From: Acidobacteriaceae bacterium
Lineage (GTDB): Bacteria > Acidobacteriota > Terriglobia > Terriglobales > Acidobacteriaceae
Length of the DNA: 8,096 nucleotides
Direction: 5' to 3'
NCBI GenBank assembly: GCA_003166055.1
Contig: PMWR01000263.1
Span: forward strand, 1-8,096
This document shows, piece by piece, positions 6,923-8,096 of this stretch. Made by a program: the position numbers and the translations under genes. How positions within the stretch are numbered: position 1 is the stretch's first letter; every line of letters starts with the position of its first letter. The notes beneath the pieces were generated by a model. That model worked only from the letters and a program-made list of their open reading frames with translations, was not told the DNA's origin and searched no databases.

Positions 6923-7429
6923 ATGACCTTGCTCGACGCTCCAGTATTTGACGAAAGGCGCGACCGCCGCCGCCGTATGGCAATTTACAGTGGCGCGGGG
7001 TTGCTGGTGGTGCTGTTTGTGGGTTGGTGGCTGATTGCCGGCATGCCGGTCGACTGGCCCTGGAACTGGAACAATCACCTGCTGGGGCGTTCGGCGGTCA
7101 ACAATTTCCTCACCGCGGTTGAACAGAACGATCTGTCCAAAGCCTACGGAATCTGGATTCACGATAAGAATTGGCAGCAGCATCCAAACCAGACCGGTAC
7201 CTATCCCTTTTCCCGCTTCCAGGGCGACTGGAGCAGGACCAGTCCGGATAACGAGTATGGCGTCATCCAGAGCCATAAAATTGCCGCCGCTCGCATGTAC
7301 GGCAACGTCCTGCTGGTCGCCGTCCTGATCAATGGCCGCAAGAGCGGCGCCCTCAACCTCGATTACGACCCCAAGACGCACACCATCAATTTCTCGCCAC
7401 CGGGCGAAGAACTGTATCTGGGACCGTAG
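6923..7429 (+). CDS. Single-pass membrane protein of unknown function
   Basis: The 168-residue product has a charged N terminus with an Arg cluster (residues 12-18), one TM helix (about 20-41) and an exported C-terminal domain by the positive-inside rule. Right after the helix comes a tryptophan-rich DWPWNWNNH (44-52). Residues 57-90 (pattern VNNFLTAVEQNDLSKAYGIW) resemble the first helices of NTF2/SnoaL-like or DUF4878-type folds, in which a helix pair is followed by a curved sheet; later segments such as VLLVAVLINGR and LNLDYDPKTHTINF are strand-like. The ATG is supported by GAGGA (6909-6913) with 9 nt spacing. No enzyme motif is visible, so the function is unknown. It may be co-transcribed with the small gene 85 nt downstream. 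Confidence 0.8.
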   Translation: MTLLDAPVFDERRDRRRRMAIYSGAGLLVVLFVGWWLIAGMPVDWPWNWNNHLLGRSAVNNFLTAVEQNDLSKAYGIWIHDKNWQQHPNQTGTYPFSRFQGDWSRTSPDNEYGVIQSHKIAAARMYGNVLLVAVLINGRKSGALNLDYDPKTHTINFSPPGEELYLGP

Positions 7430-7514
7430 CGAGCTGCCCGGCAAGCCAGCGAGTCTGCGAACCTCTGCAACGACCCTGTCCCGTTGGTTTGCATCCAACA
7501 GCCAGGAGAACACC

Positions 7515-7715
7515 ATGCCCCAGAGTTCGCACGGCCAAGCAGCAGAACTACACAACCTGGCAGCGCACGCCCACGCCGCCGCCGCTGCCGCCCACGGCAA
7601 AGAAGACCATCTCACCGCTCACGAGCTCAGCAAACAAGCTGTCGAGCACTCGCAGAACGCCCACCGGCATTCCGAACAACTGCTGAAGGACACAGAAAAG
7701 CCCAAACCAGCGTGA
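7515..7715 (+). CDS. Small His/Ala-rich protein of unknown function
   Basis: The 66-residue product starts MPQSSHGQAAEL. The start is chosen because AGGAG (7504-7508) lies 6 nt upstream; the same frame is open further upstream, but that part overlaps the preceding gene. The sequence is nearly all helical and rich in Ala and His (about ten His), with a pattern AAHAHAAAAAAHGKEDHLTAH (split around residues 17-36) followed by ELSKQAVEHSQNAHRHSEQL, and a charged Lys/Pro-rich tail. Similar short proteins of the AAxAH...KGDHLTAHELSxQA type occur as hypotheticals in proteobacteria and acidobacteria. The two helices could pair as a hairpin or coiled coil, and the histidines could bind metal; neither is shown. 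It is not a Cys-containing or secreted product. Confidence 0.75.
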   Translation: MPQSSHGQAAELHNLAAHAHAAAAAAHGKEDHLTAHELSKQAVEHSQNAHRHSEQLLKDTEKPKPA

Positions 7716-7748
7716 GCGCATCGGAATATCGATCACCGACCGTGCCGG

Positions 7749-8096
7749 CTACCCTTCCGCCAAAGCCGCCAGCGTACCCTCCAGGCTCGCGCCATCTTCC
7801 ACATTCAGCCCACTCCGGTCCGGATCGATCTGGCGCAGCAGCCCGCAAAGAACCTTGCCCGGCCCAACCTCAATGAACTGGTTCGCCCCCGCGGCCAGCA
7901 GCGCATGAATGCAATCCACCCAGCGAACCGCTCCGGTAACCTGCCGGATCAGCGCCTCGCGCGCGGCGTCGGCAGTCGTCACCAGGCCCCCGGTCACATT
8001 GGCCGCTACGGGAATCCCAGGATCGGCCAGCGCGCGCCCCTCAAGCGCGAGCCCGGCCAACACCCGCGCCACCTCTTCCTGCGCCGGCTGCATGAG
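7749..8096 (-). CDS. fabD: Malonyl-CoA:ACP transacylase, C-terminal part (partial)
   Basis: This minus-strand frame enters from the right edge and stops at TAG (7749-7751), giving 115 residues, about the last third of FabD. It transfers malonyl from CoA to acyl carrier protein to feed type II fatty-acid elongation in the cytosol. Recognisable family features are the opening LMQPA, which in FabD follows directly after the catalytic His (E. coli HCALMKPA; the His is just outside the window), then PVAANV, LIRQVTGAVRWVDCI (E. coli LVRQLYNPVQW) and FIEVGPGKVLCGLLRQI. The nucleophilic GHSLG serine would be upstream, beyond the window. The 33-nt gap to the convergent small gene contains no clear terminator. 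Nothing downstream of it on the minus strand belongs to a fab operon, so it is the last gene of whatever operon carries it. Confidence 0.93.
   Translation of the reverse strand, partial: LMQPAQEEVARVLAGLALEGRALADPGIPVAANVTGGLVTTADAAREALIRQVTGAVRWVDCIHALLAAGANQFIEVGPGKVLCGLLRQIDPDRSGLNVEDGASLEGTLAALAEG

Noticed and set aside
7483..7499. GTTGG/CCAAC hairpin just before the microprotein ribosome binding site
   Set aside because: A 5-bp stem with a 7-nt loop that leaves the ribosome binding site free; too weak to call a regulatory RNA.
7332..7514. N-terminal extension of the 7515 gene frame
   Set aside because: It overlaps the 6923-7429 gene in another frame, and the well-spaced AGGAG at 7504-7508 marks ATG 7515.
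6758..7615. Minus-strand 285-codon frame across the repeat and two plus-strand genes
   Set aside because: It runs through the heptamer repeat and antisense to two genes with good ribosome binding sites. Its QLTT/KLSVVS peptides are just translated repeat.

Overview
The window reads as a chromosomal, housekeeping-type stretch of a fairly GC-rich bacterium. The best guess is an acidobacterium (Terriglobia-like). This rests on the architecture of the large periplasmic-sensor/GAF protein at the left edge, the W-rich single-pass protein at 6923-7429 and the heptamer-built inverted repeat at 6738-6903, all of which resemble what I know from that group. The assignment is inference from family resemblance, not from a search. 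No phage, insertion sequence, CRISPR array, tRNA or rRNA gene was seen.

Layout: (1) 1-1874, minus strand, cut by the left edge: a secreted/membrane signalling protein with a signal peptide, about four OB-fold-like periplasmic modules, a transmembrane helix, a coiled coil, a GAF-like domain and what looks like the first residues of a GGDEF domain. (2) 1875-2160: divergent intergenic region with two short palindromes. (3) 2161-3138, plus: arginase with a complete set of metal ligands. (4) 3202-5352, minus, convergent with arginase: a polytopic membrane protein with an embedded spermidine-synthase-like domain, visibly lower in GC than its neighbours. (5) 5353-5606: divergent intergenic region with a palindrome and a -10 box very close to the next start. 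(6) 5607-6734, plus: D-alanine--D-alanine ligase. (7) 6738-6903: two arrays of a 7-nt repeat facing each other, able to form a long hairpin. (8) 6923-7429, plus: single-pass membrane protein of unknown function. (9) 7515-7715, plus: His/Ala-rich 66-residue protein. (10) 7749-8096, minus, cut by the right edge: C-terminal third of malonyl-CoA:ACP transacylase (FabD).

The genes do not form one pathway. Ddl (peptidoglycan precursor), FabD (fatty-acid initiation) and arginase (arginine to ornithine and urea) are core metabolism. The left-edge protein is probably a c-di-GMP synthesis sensor. Arginase and the spermidine-synthase-like membrane protein touch the same metabolic area but are convergent, so co-regulation is not implied. 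I see no clear new multi-gene system. The items most worth checking are the OB-module sensor, the heptamer inverted repeat and the altered active-site loop of the membrane-embedded synthase.
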